Source: Verrucomicrobiota bacterium (GTDB taxonomy: Bacteria; Verrucomicrobiota; Verrucomicrobiia; Limisphaerales; UBA11320). Taken from it: DNA of 8,065 nt. The stretch is from the NCBI GenBank assembly GCA_016871475.1, contig VHDG01000149.1:1-8065 (forward strand), written 5' to 3'. The translations under genes and the position numbers were made by a program. Of the stretch, positions 1 to 6,117 are shown piece by piece; positions within the stretch are counted from its first letter, which is position 1; each line of letters starts with the position of its first letter. The notes beneath the pieces are model-generated. The model was given only the letters and a program-made list of their open reading frames with translations, searched no databases and was not told the origin of the DNA.

Positions 1-710
1 CCACCTTCCAGATTCTCTCCCGGAGGATTCGTAACGGCGAGATCGGCAAGCCCTGTTCCGCCCGAGCGCGCTATGGTTGGGCAGGCCCCGACTGGACGGA
101 TTGGTTCTACAAGGAAGGCGGCGGCTGCCTGTTCGACCTTGGGGTTTACTGCCTCACCAGCATGACCGGCCTCCTGGGAGCGGCGAAGCGAGTGACAGCC
201 ATGACGGGCGTGGCGATCCCTGAGCGCGAAGTCAGAGGCCGCCCCGTGCAGGTCGAGGCTGAGGACAACGCGCAGATCTTGCTCGACTTCGGAGGTGGCG
301 CGTTTGGGGTCATCACGTGTGGTTTCACGATGCAGCAGTACCGTTCACCCGCGCTGGAAGTATATGGCAGCGAAGGAACCATTCAGATGCTCGGGGACGA
401 CTGGGATCCCGAGGGCTATGAACTTTTCCAAAACAGCACTGGTTGCTGGCAGGTCTTCAAGGAGACACAGCCTGACTGGCCCTGGGCCGACGGTCTGAAC
501 CACCTCGTGGATTGTGTCCGTGAAGGGACAGCCCCACGAGTCACACCCCAGCACGCACGTCACGTGCTTGAGATCATGATCAAGGCCAAGGAATCAGGAC
601 GTGAGGGACGCTCCATCGCGCTTGAGACCACGTTTGCCCTGCCAACCCTTTCCGAACCTGCTCCGCAGGAAGCAGCCCACCGTCTCCATGACCGCACACG
701 AGAGCACTAG
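1..710 (+). CDS. Gfo/Idh/MocA-family oxidoreductase, C-terminal part (5' end outside window)
   Basis: The reading frame is open from base 3 to the TAG at 708-710, giving 235 residues without the N-terminal Rossmann fold that would bind NAD(P). What remains is the alpha/beta C-terminal domain typical of the family: an N-G-E-I-G-K segment (residues 11-16), a GGGCLFDLGVY motif (39-49) where family members place substrate-contacting residues, a beta-sheet core ending in 'LEVYGSEGTIQM', and the usual C-terminal 'HARHVLEIMIKAKESGREGR' helix. The 'D-G-V-Y' pattern has Tyr where many relatives have His. The first internal ATG (162) is not the true start, because the homology continues upstream of it. 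Such enzymes oxidise or reduce hydroxyl groups on sugars, inositols or related compounds; the substrate cannot be told here. It is the first visible gene of a likely operon, with the methyltransferase-like gene starting 34 bp downstream. Confidence 0.88.
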   Translation, partial: TFQILSRRIRNGEIGKPCSARARYGWAGPDWTDWFYKEGGGCLFDLGVYCLTSMTGLLGAAKRVTAMTGVAIPEREVRGRPVQVEAEDNAQILLDFGGGAFGVITCGFTMQQYRSPALEVYGSEGTIQMLGDDWDPEGYELFQNSTGCWQVFKETQPDWPWADGLNHLVDCVREGTAPRVTPQHARHVLEIMIKAKESGREGRSIALETTFALPTLSEPAPQEAAHRLHDRTREH

Positions 711-744
711 ACTCCCCATCCATCATTTTTCCGAATCAACCAGC

Positions 745-1686
745 ATGAAAAACATCATAGAACTCCTACAATCCGGCGTGGTCCTCGGCGACGGCGGTTA
801 CCTGATCGAACTCGAACGCCGTGGCTACGTGGATAGCGGTTCCGGGCGTGAAACCGTCGGCACCGGGCGCGGCAGCGGACAGTTCACCCCGGAGGTGGCA
901 GTTGAAAATCCCGACGCACTTCGTGAACTGCATCGCGAGTTCCTTCACGCAGGCTCGCAAGTTCTCCAGGCCCTCACGTTTTTCGGCACCCGGGAAAAAC
1001 TCAACCGCGCCGGATATGGGGCCCAAACGGAATCCATCAACGCCGCGGCGGTGAAACTCGCGAGAGAAGTCGCCGACGGAAAAGCGCTGGTGGCAGGCAG
1101 CGTATCGCGCACTCAACTCACTGAACGGGAAGGCATGGAATCCCTTGGAAAATCCCGTGATCATATCGCAGAGCAAATCCGTCTGCTCAAAGATGCGGGT
1201 GTGGATTTCCTGATCCTGGAGACATTCTTCCATCTGGCGGAGATGAAGGTTGCGCTGGAGTGCGCAGCCGCGGCGAACCTCCCCGCAGTGGCCACCATGA
1301 GCTTCCGCCCGTTGATCTCCAAGTGCACCGATGGATACACACCCGCTGAGTGTGCCAAGGTGATGACCGACCTGGGAGCGATCGCAGTCGGTGCCAACTG
1401 CGAGCAGGATCCGAAGCGTATGCTCAGTCTGCTCCAGCAGATGCGTGGAGCAACCCATGTGCCTCTAGCTGCCCAACCCGCTGCGTTTCACACAACGGAC
1501 AGTTGCCACAGCTTCACCCGACTGCCGGAGTTTCCTGAAGATCTGGAGACAATCCAGGTGTCGCGCAACGAATTCCTCAACTTCGGGCGTAATGCAAAAG
1601 CCGAAGGCATCGGTTTCCTCGGAGGTTGTTGTGGGTGCAACGCGGCTTACATCAAGGCTCTCGCCCAGGGAATGACTTGCGCATAA
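745..1686 (+). CDS. betaine-homocysteine S-methyltransferase-like protein (homocysteine S-methyltransferase family)
   Basis: The 313-residue product aligns along its whole length with animal BHMT. Shared blocks are 'GDGGYLIELERRGYV' (15-29), 'LHREFLHAGSQVLQALTFF' (62-80), 'VDFLILETFFH' (153-163), 'LPEFPEDLE' (260-268) and 'GFLGGCCG' (290-297). The three Zn/homocysteine thiolate ligands are present as Cys219 (in GANC), Cys295 and Cys296. Asp16 and Glu159 match the residues that hold homocysteine. The methyl-donor cage is altered: recalled human Trp44, Tyr77 and Tyr160 correspond to Phe47, Phe80 and Thr160. About 13 extra Gly/Ser-rich residues sit just before Phe47. A homocysteine or related thiol is therefore a likely acceptor, while the methyl donor is uncertain. 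The ATG at 745 was chosen because it starts where BHMT homology starts; an in-frame ATG at 688 would overlap the upstream gene by 23 bp. No clear Shine-Dalgarno is visible. Confidence 0.88.
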   Translation: MKNIIELLQSGVVLGDGGYLIELERRGYVDSGSGRETVGTGRGSGQFTPEVAVENPDALRELHREFLHAGSQVLQALTFFGTREKLNRAGYGAQTESINAAAVKLAREVADGKALVAGSVSRTQLTEREGMESLGKSRDHIAEQIRLLKDAGVDFLILETFFHLAEMKVALECAAAANLPAVATMSFRPLISKCTDGYTPAECAKVMTDLGAIAVGANCEQDPKRMLSLLQQMRGATHVPLAAQPAAFHTTDSCHSFTRLPEFPEDLETIQVSRNEFLNFGRNAKAEGIGFLGGCCGCNAAYIKALAQGMTCA

Positions 1687-1724
1687 TGAACAATCCCCCT
1701 GCCCCTCTGTTCTTCGTCCTGTGA
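1686..1724 (+). other. 12-codon micro-ORF bridging the methyltransferase-like and ROK genes
   Basis: An ATG at 1686 shares bases with the TAA stop of the preceding gene (TAATG). It opens a 12-codon frame (MNNPPAPLFFVL) whose TGA at 1722-1724 overlaps the GTG start of the ROK gene at 1721 (GTGA). This geometry would allow termination-reinitiation to carry ribosomes across the 34-bp gap, which has no Shine-Dalgarno. The overlaps are seen in the sequence; the coupling role is inference and may be chance. Confidence 0.2.
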
Positions 1725-2650
1725 ACCGCAGCTTCAATGCATTGGGAGTCGACATCGGTGGCACCAAAGTCGCCGCGGGCGTGGTCCGATTTCCTGAGGG
1801 AATCATCCACGCGCAACGGACGATCCCGACGCAAGCGTTCCGAGGCGGCATCGCCGTGCTGGATGACGTCGAAAGTCTCGCCCGATCCCTGGCTGCGGAA
1901 GCAGACCGATCGGGGACGCCCGTGGAGGGCATCGGCTTGGGGCTCTGTGAACTCGTTTCGCCCCAGGGCAGGATACTGAGTGCGAACGCCATCGATTGGC
2001 AAAACCTGCCGGTTGCCGAACGGCTGGGTTCGATCGCCCCAACGATGATCGATGCCGATGTGCGGGCGGCTGCTCGGGCGGAGGCGTTGTTTGGCGCAGG
2101 GAAACCCTTCCGCCAGTTCCTTTATGTGACGGTAGGGACGGGCATTGCGTCCTGCCTGATGTTGGATGGGACTCCATTCATGGGTGCGCGAGGTGCAACT
2201 GGAACGATGGCGAGCAGTCCGCTCAGTATTCCATGTGGAAATTGTGGGCACATCAACCGCCGGACACTTGAAGAGCTCGCAGCCGGACCTGCGTTGGTGG
2301 CGCGCTACAACGCCTTGCACCCGGGTGGAGCTCGGAGCGGGCAAGATGTTATGTCAGCAGCAGCTTCCGGCGACCCGGACGCCATCTTCGTCGTGCGATC
2401 AGCCGGTGAGGCATTGGAATCTGCCGTGGGATGGCTCGTGAACGTGTTGGATCCGGAAGCGGTGATCATCGGAGGCGGGTTGGGCCTGAGCGAAGGATTG
2501 TTCTGGGATGAATTCATCGCTGCCACCCGAAATCACATCTGGTCCGATGTGCATCGTGACCTGCCGATTCTGCGCGCTGGGACCGGTCCCGAAGCCGGTT
2601 TCATAGGAGCAGCAGCAGCAGCGTGGCAAAATGAAGCTAGGAAGTCGTAG
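1721..2650 (+). CDS. ROK-family protein (probable sugar kinase) with a degenerate zinc motif
   Basis: The 309-residue product has the length and fold signature of single-domain ROK sugar kinases and no N-terminal helix-turn-helix, so it is not a NagC/XylR-type repressor. The phosphate-1 loop is DIGGTK (11-16). The catalytic base is probably Asp113 in 'ADVRAAARAEA', matching the usual NDANAAALAEA. 'VTVGTGI' (136-142) is the phosphate-2 loop, and 'VIIGGGLG' (248-255) and 'GFIGAA' (293-298) lie in the C-terminal lobe. The zinc motif is abnormal. The usual GxxGExGH reads 'GATGTMASS', without the His, and CxCGxxGC becomes 'CGNCGHINRRT', with two extra residues and Thr in place of the third Cys. 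The catalytic residue suggests it still phosphorylates a hexose or derivative, but stability or specificity may differ. The GTG start is 34 bp after the upstream stop and a ribosome-binding site is not evident. Confidence 0.85.
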   Translation: MNRSFNALGVDIGGTKVAAGVVRFPEGIIHAQRTIPTQAFRGGIAVLDDVESLARSLAAEADRSGTPVEGIGLGLCELVSPQGRILSANAIDWQNLPVAERLGSIAPTMIDADVRAAARAEALFGAGKPFRQFLYVTVGTGIASCLMLDGTPFMGARGATGTMASSPLSIPCGNCGHINRRTLEELAAGPALVARYNALHPGGARSGQDVMSAAASGDPDAIFVVRSAGEALESAVGWLVNVLDPEAVIIGGGLGLSEGLFWDEFIAATRNHIWSDVHRDLPILRAGTGPEAGFIGAAAAAWQNEARKS

Positions 2651-2673
2651 CGCCCGGAGCGCATTCTCGTTGT

Positions 2674-2776
2674 CCGCAGATTACGGGTATGCCGCAGATT
2701 AAAGACGGTGAAGATGACAGGAAAGACACGGAGGAAGATCTGCGCGATCTACGAATCGCTTTCATCATGTCCGTGT
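2674..2776 (+). repeat. cluster of short direct and inverted repeats, candidate dispersed intergenic element
   Basis: CCGCAGATTA occurs twice (2674-2683 and 2692-2701). Its core CGCAGAT (2693-2699) returns inverted as ATCTGCG (2738-2744). ACACGGA (2726-2732) returns inverted as TCCGTGT (2770-2776). No reading frame of interest crosses the block. The 'CGCAGAT...CACGGAGG...CCGTGT' vocabulary resembles repetitive intergenic sequence seen in environmental Verrucomicrobiota and Planctomycetota, but this is recollection rather than a search result. The orientation shown is arbitrary. Confidence 0.45.
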
Positions 2777-2811
2777 AGTCGCGCGCAAGGCGATTTTGTC
2801 TAATCTGACTT

Positions 2812-2829
2812 GGAGGGCTCGGCCCCTCC
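2812..2829. terminator. GC hairpin between convergent genes, possible bidirectional terminator
   Basis: GGAGGG (2812-2817) pairs perfectly with CCCTCC (2824-2829) around a 6-base loop; one inner pair set can extend the stem with a bulge. It lies between the 3' ends of the plus-strand ROK gene and the minus-strand VIT/VWA gene. Neither side has a T-run, so intrinsic termination is only possible, not shown. Confidence 0.3.
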
Positions 2830-2851
2830 TGTCACGAACAACCCTGTCCGG

Positions 2852-2874
2852 ATCCGACCTATCCGAGCATCCGA
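2852..2874. repeat. three copies of ATCCGA
   Basis: ATCCGA is found at 2852-2857, 2861-2866 and 2869-2874, with starts spaced 9 and 8 bp apart, just beyond the stop codon of the VIT/VWA gene. The copies are exact but short, and no function is evident. Confidence 0.25.
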
Positions 2875-2905
2875 GCGGTGGTCGAATAGTTGGGCTTGAA
2901 CTGCT

Positions 2906-5230
2906 TCATGGCATGTTAATCAGCTCGGCTCTAGCTTTGAGGATCGCCACTTTGGCTGGGTCTGGATCATGCACTTCGGTTGAGACCCACGACTCAAACC
3001 AATCGAGGATGGTTAGCAAGGTCCGGGATGCAGGCTTTCCGCTCGATTCGGCCGATCTCATCACCTGTCCAAGCTCAGCTAGTTTCTCAGTTCTACGCTC
3101 TCCCAGCTCAACCAATGCCCGCAGTAGGGTCTGGACCAGGTTACTCCAAGCCTTGCGAGCCGCATTCGAACGTAAGGTTGTAGCCAACCCTTCAAGTTGA
3201 GTCGGAAGTTTGTCGAGCCCATCCCAAAGCCCTCCCGCACCCGAGGAGCTTTCAAACTTCTTGCTGTCCTCCCACTGGGCACCAGCACTTGCGAAAGCCA
3301 TCGTTTCGTGGTCTCTGTCACGGGCCCTATCTAAATCGAATCCGTCCATAATCTGGGGCCCTGGCGGCGGGCTATCATAACATCCGGCCATCAAGTAACT
3401 CGGTAACTTGTTATACATCGTCCTCAACGCGGGATTGTAGATATTCCGACTGCTGATTGCCACTTTCTCCGAGTCATCCCAGGCGATAAACGATGTCCCA
3501 CGACACAGCAGATTGCACGCTACCGCGAGTTCAACCGCAGCCGTCGTCCTTCCTTCCGACAACAAAGCTGCAATACGATGCTTCTGCCAGAGCTTTTCAA
3601 CCAGTTCACGGCTCGGATGCAAAGTGGGTTTGAAGACAGACCACTCTCCATGGGAACTCTGCCCCCGGAGTTCGAGACTCCCTGGACTGACTCCCGTCTT
3701 CTTCAGACACATGACTCGAGCCTCGCCGGCGTAGATTCGGGTTGGCAAGGGGCCAGCAGGTTCCCACTCCGAACCAACGCTCAGGGACTCAAAGGCGGGA
3801 GATCTCAAACGCGCACCCATCCGCTTGACCGTTTCAACGAGATCATCGTTGGGATGCATCGGATGCCACGAACTACCGACCCGATCACCCAATCCTTTCA
3901 TTAACGAATCATTGGGTGTCACATCAATGCCCAGCACATGAATAGCCAGATCCGGCGCGTTTGCAGCCAAACTCAAAATCTCTTCTTCATTTCCAACCTG
4001 TCCATCCGTGATCAGCATCAAGACCGCCTCTCGGTTGGATGAGAACTTCTTGGTCTGTCCAATGACGTGTGCCATAGCCGGAGCCAGTTCCGTACCGCCA
4101 TCCGTTCCGAGTTGAACCAACGCTTGGGCGCGTCGATCACTCAGGATCTCGTCCGGTCGAAGCGGCTTCTCGCTGAAATCCTGAAAGCTTGCGCTGAACA
4201 CCGTAAGCCAGGCTCGATCCCCTTCCCTCATCGTCTTGAGAAATTCGAGAAAGGCGCGAGCAGTGTTGTCCCACTTCAATCCACTCATGCTGAAGGAACG
4301 GTCCAGGAGAAAATACACATCTCGCCCCTTCGTGTCCGAGCCTTTGGCATCCATCCCTTGAGGAGTCGTGGGCGCCAACATCCTCACCATCGCGTAGGTG
4401 TCCTCGCCCACAACCCATGACCAGGCCGCAATATCGATCTCATCGACATCTCGTTCTTTCCATCGCAGAACAAAATCCTGGTCCGGGAGGCTTCCATAAC
4501 CAGTAAGTGTGACACCAAATGCGCGCTCATAATCCTTCACAAGGATCAGGTGACTCGGGGATGACACCTCCCCAAGAGCATTATGCGCATTGTCGAGGCT
4601 ACCAGACACATAGAGTCGAGCAGCATCCTCAGAGTCAGGGTCGAGACGTGGAGGACTGATCTTTGAAGCGTCTGGAACACGATCCGTATCTGAGATCGTT
4701 CCGTTTCCCGATGGGGACCTGAGCAGGGGTTCACCTGGAACATACCTGATGCCCGGACAAAAGGGGATGTGGAACGATGCCCAATTGCCAAGTCGCCGGA
4801 TGCTCTCGAAATAGCAGAGTCGCACGGTCACCGTATCGCCGGGCTGCACATTACCCAGTTGCAAAGTGAACAGGTTCTCGCGAACGGCTGTCACCAACGC
4901 AGTGCGATGACCCAACGCCCTTTGTTTTTCAGCAAGCGATCGTGCGGTGTTTTCCTCCATGACTTTGGCCACTAAGACTCGCTTGTTGATGTGCACTTCG
5001 CAGCGATGAATAGCCGCCCCCGTCGGAAGCGGGAATGTATATTCGCAATCCAAAGCCTCTGGATTGCTCTGAACGAACACCTGATGAATCTCCACACTGA
5101 CGGTTTCCCCCACGGCCTGAAAACGGCAATCCACAGCTCGCAGCGGCAGCACGATTCGGGTGGCTTCCAGCCAAGCAATCAGACCGAAGACCGACGAACT
5201 TTCTTTTGAGATGCGTGAGGAGTGTGGCAT
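2906..5230 (-). CDS. VIT and VWA domain-containing protein, probably cytoplasmic
   Basis: The 774-residue product starts at the ATG at 5230 with 'MPHSSRISKESSSVF'. A VIT domain (about 25-148) shows the typical 'EYTFPLPTGAAIHRCEVHIN' block, the KVMEENTA helix and 'LGNVQPGDTVTVRL'. A VWA domain (about 303-474) follows, with an intact MIDAS: Asp310, Ser312 and Ser314 in 'LLDRSFSMSG', Thr380 in 'GGTELAPAM' and Asp409 in 'ITDGQVG'. A metal-dependent protein-binding role is therefore likely. A conserved post-VWA segment contains 'CRGTSFIAWDDSEK' (575-588). The last ~185 residues match no family I recognise. There is no signal peptide, transmembrane segment or LPXTG sorting motif, unlike many surface VIT proteins. 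The gene follows the MerR-type gene by 13 bp on the same strand, so they are probably co-transcribed. An in-frame upstream ATG (5338, 810 residues) would overlap the regulator by 95 bp and adds no domain; I prefer 5230. No Shine-Dalgarno is visible. Biological function is unknown. Confidence 0.88.
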   Translation of the reverse strand: MPHSSRISKESSSVFGLIAWLEATRIVLPLRAVDCRFQAVGETVSVEIHQVFVQSNPEALDCEYTFPLPTGAAIHRCEVHINKRVLVAKVMEENTARSLAEKQRALGHRTALVTAVRENLFTLQLGNVQPGDTVTVRLCYFESIRRLGNWASFHIPFCPGIRYVPGEPLLRSPSGNGTISDTDRVPDASKISPPRLDPDSEDAARLYVSGSLDNAHNALGEVSSPSHLILVKDYERAFGVTLTGYGSLPDQDFVLRWKERDVDEIDIAAWSWVVGEDTYAMVRMLAPTTPQGMDAKGSDTKGRDVYFLLDRSFSMSGLKWDNTARAFLEFLKTMREGDRAWLTVFSASFQDFSEKPLRPDEILSDRRAQALVQLGTDGGTELAPAMAHVIGQTKKFSSNREAVLMLITDGQVGNEEEILSLAANAPDLAIHVLGIDVTPNDSLMKGLGDRVGSSWHPMHPNDDLVETVKRMGARLRSPAFESLSVGSEWEPAGPLPTRIYAGEARVMCLKKTGVSPGSLELRGQSSHGEWSVFKPTLHPSRELVEKLWQKHRIAALLSEGRTTAAVELAVACNLLCRGTSFIAWDDSEKVAISSRNIYNPALRTMYNKLPSYLMAGCYDSPPPGPQIMDGFDLDRARDRDHETMAFASAGAQWEDSKKFESSSGAGGLWDGLDKLPTQLEGLATTLRSNAARKAWSNLVQTLLRALVELGERRTEKLAELGQVMRSAESSGKPASRTLLTILDWFESWVSTEVHDPDPAKVAILKARAELINMP

Positions 5231-5243
5231 AGGTTTGATTTGG

Positions 5244-5753
5244 TTAACTTTGTGCTTGATGAGGGTCTCGCTTCGAACCGGTGTTTGATTCCAAGAGAAG
5301 CTCTCGGAGTTCCGACTGAATCTCCAAACTGACTTCACGACCCTGTCGTGAGATCAACATAAAATCCTCGCCCAGAGGATACACCAACCAGCTCTCTGAA
5401 GTCGTTGGGGCGGAGATGGGCACGGTCTGATCCTTAAGCCCTTTCATCCCCCGTTTCTCGATTTCCCGCAGCTCACCCAGGTTGCGACCAAAAAGCAACG
5501 CCCGGATCCGGCTGAGAGGAAGCCCCTGTGCTTGAAGCAACCGGATTGCGACCAGTTGCAATCGGTGCTTCTCCTGATACCCCTGCCCTCCGGGGACTAC
5601 TGGAGAATCCAACAATCCAAGAGAGCGATAATATCGAAGGTTACGTTCCGTGAGCGACTCACCAGCCTGACCGTTCGCTGGACTGATCCGGTGCTTCGAG
5701 CACCATTCGTTTACGTGCTGGGCCAGCTCTTCGAGAGTGAATTGTGTCTTCAC
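5244..5753 (-). CDS. MerR-family transcriptional regulator
   Basis: From the GTG at 5753 the product is 169 residues. The N-terminal winged helix-turn-helix is clear: 'FTLEELAQHVNEW' (5-17) as the first helix, 'LTERNLRYYRSLGLLDSP' (34-51) as the family signature, the wing with 'GGQGYQEKHRLQLVAIRLLQ' (55-74), then 'GLPLSRIRALLFG' (77-89). The loop before the signature is about ten residues longer than in classical MerR. The C-terminal part (about 110-155) is short and contains 'SWLVYPLGEDFMLISR'. The only Cys is residue 18, so a MerR/CueR-type metal sensor is unlikely and the effector is unknown. A TTG at 5789 would give 181 residues, but it begins within a TTGACA sequence next to an inverted repeat and adds no recognised domain. 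The gene lies directly upstream of the VIT/VWA gene and probably controls both. Confidence 0.85.
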   Translation of the reverse strand: MKTQFTLEELAQHVNEWCSKHRISPANGQAGESLTERNLRYYRSLGLLDSPVVPGGQGYQEKHRLQLVAIRLLQAQGLPLSRIRALLFGRNLGELREIEKRGMKGLKDQTVPISAPTTSESWLVYPLGEDFMLISRQGREVSLEIQSELRELLLESNTGSKRDPHQAQS

Positions 5754-5767
5754 GGGAGACAAGTTGC

Positions 5768-5823
5768 CAGTGTACAGTGTTACTGTCAACCCAAATTCAA
5801 CTTTTTCTTGTGACTCCCCTCAA
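5768..5823 (-). promoter_or_regulatory. candidate promoter and operator of the MerR-VIT/VWA pair
   Basis: A perfect dyad ACAGT-GTT-ACTGT spans 5774-5786, and CAGTGT is tandemly repeated at 5768-5773 and 5775-5780. On the minus strand, TTGAGG (5818-5823) and TTGAAT (5795-5800) form a weak -35/-10 pair with 17-bp spacing. Transcription from it would start near 5788, placing the dyad immediately downstream and leaving a leader of about 35 bases to the GTG at 5753. An alternative reading uses TTGACA (5784-5789) as the -35 with the dyad in the spacer, in MerR style, but its -10 is poor. The repeats are seen directly; the role is inferred. Confidence 0.35.
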
Positions 5824-5833
5824 GGTGAACGGC

Positions 5834-5864
5834 GGCTTAAGCCCGAACGTATTGGATACGTTCG
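5834..5864. repeat. two adjacent palindromes upstream of the MerR-type gene
   Basis: GGCTTAAGCC (5834-5843) is a 10-bp palindrome. It directly abuts a 21-bp perfect inverted repeat (5844-5864) with 9-bp arms CGAACGTAT/ATACGTTCG and a TGG centre. No T-run follows on either strand, so a terminator is unlikely. The position, 45-110 bp upstream of the regulator's candidate start codons, would suit protein-binding sites. Between here and the tRNA (5865-5996) I see no gene. Confidence 0.4.
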
Positions 5865-5996
5865 AGTTCTTGGATCGTACGTCCCATATCATAAGGCGAC
5901 TCCAATACCCGCGTGCGTCTTGGAGGGTTCGCAGCCCCGCGAGAGGCAGGAATCTGTCAGGGATTGGCAAGAAGATTGAAATTCCTAAGCAAAAGA

Positions 5997-6072
5997 TGGC
6001 GACCCTAACGGGATTCGAACCCGTGTTACTGCCGTGAAAGGGCGGTGTCCTAGGCCTCTAGACGATAGGGTC
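5997..6072 (-). tRNA. tRNA-Glu (anticodon UUC)
   Basis: The reverse complement folds as a standard 76-base tRNA with encoded CCA (5997-5999). It has acceptor arms GACCCTA/TAGGGTC with discriminator G, the D-arm 'GTCTAGAGGCCTAGGAC', anticodon loop CTTTCAC with anticodon TTC (complement of 6036-6038), and T-arm ACGGG-TTCGAAT-CCCGT. It closely matches the known bacterial tRNA-Glu, including the CCGCCCTTTCACGGC core. One oddity is a C-A mismatch at positions 28-42 of the anticodon stem (CCGCC opposite GGCAG), where Escherichia coli has a C-G pair. The gene stands alone, with its 3' end facing the MerR-type gene. Confidence 0.97.
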
Positions 6073-6086
6073 GTCGAAGCGGCGTA

Positions 6087-6117
6087 GATATAGCCACGCC
6101 CCCCATTCGTTTGTCAC
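6087..6117 (-). promoter_or_regulatory. candidate promoter of tRNA-Glu
   Basis: On the minus strand GTGACA (6112-6117) is one base from the -35 consensus and TATATC (6087-6092) is a four-of-six -10 match. The spacing of 19 bp is longer than ideal. The -10 ends 14 bases before the mature 5' end of the tRNA, a suitable distance. Confidence 0.4.

Noticed and set aside
766..1458. 230-codon minus-strand open frame
   Set aside because: It is antisense to the well-supported BHMT-like gene, and its His/Cys/Gly-rich translation resembles no family.
1652..2344. 230-codon minus-strand open frame
   Set aside because: It is antisense to the ROK gene and the end of the BHMT-like gene; long antisense frames are expected in GC-rich coding DNA.
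2606..2622. GCA trinucleotide run near the ROK 3' end
   Set aside because: It simply encodes an Ala-rich helix (GAAAAAW) and is too short to be a notable microsatellite.
5744..6037. Plus-strand open frame across the MerR upstream region and tRNA
   Set aside because: It overlaps the tRNA gene and the MerR N-terminus and has no recognisable domain.
2906..6072. Genomic island inserted at tRNA-Glu carrying the MerR-VIT/VWA pair
   Set aside because: No integrase and no second copy of the tRNA 3' end were seen. Hand-counted 60-base lines gave 52-57% GC here (4201 and 4501), 52-58% in the PfkB-family kinase gene (6841 and 7021) and 65-67% in the left operon (1021 and 2041), so composition does not set the pair apart from both sides.
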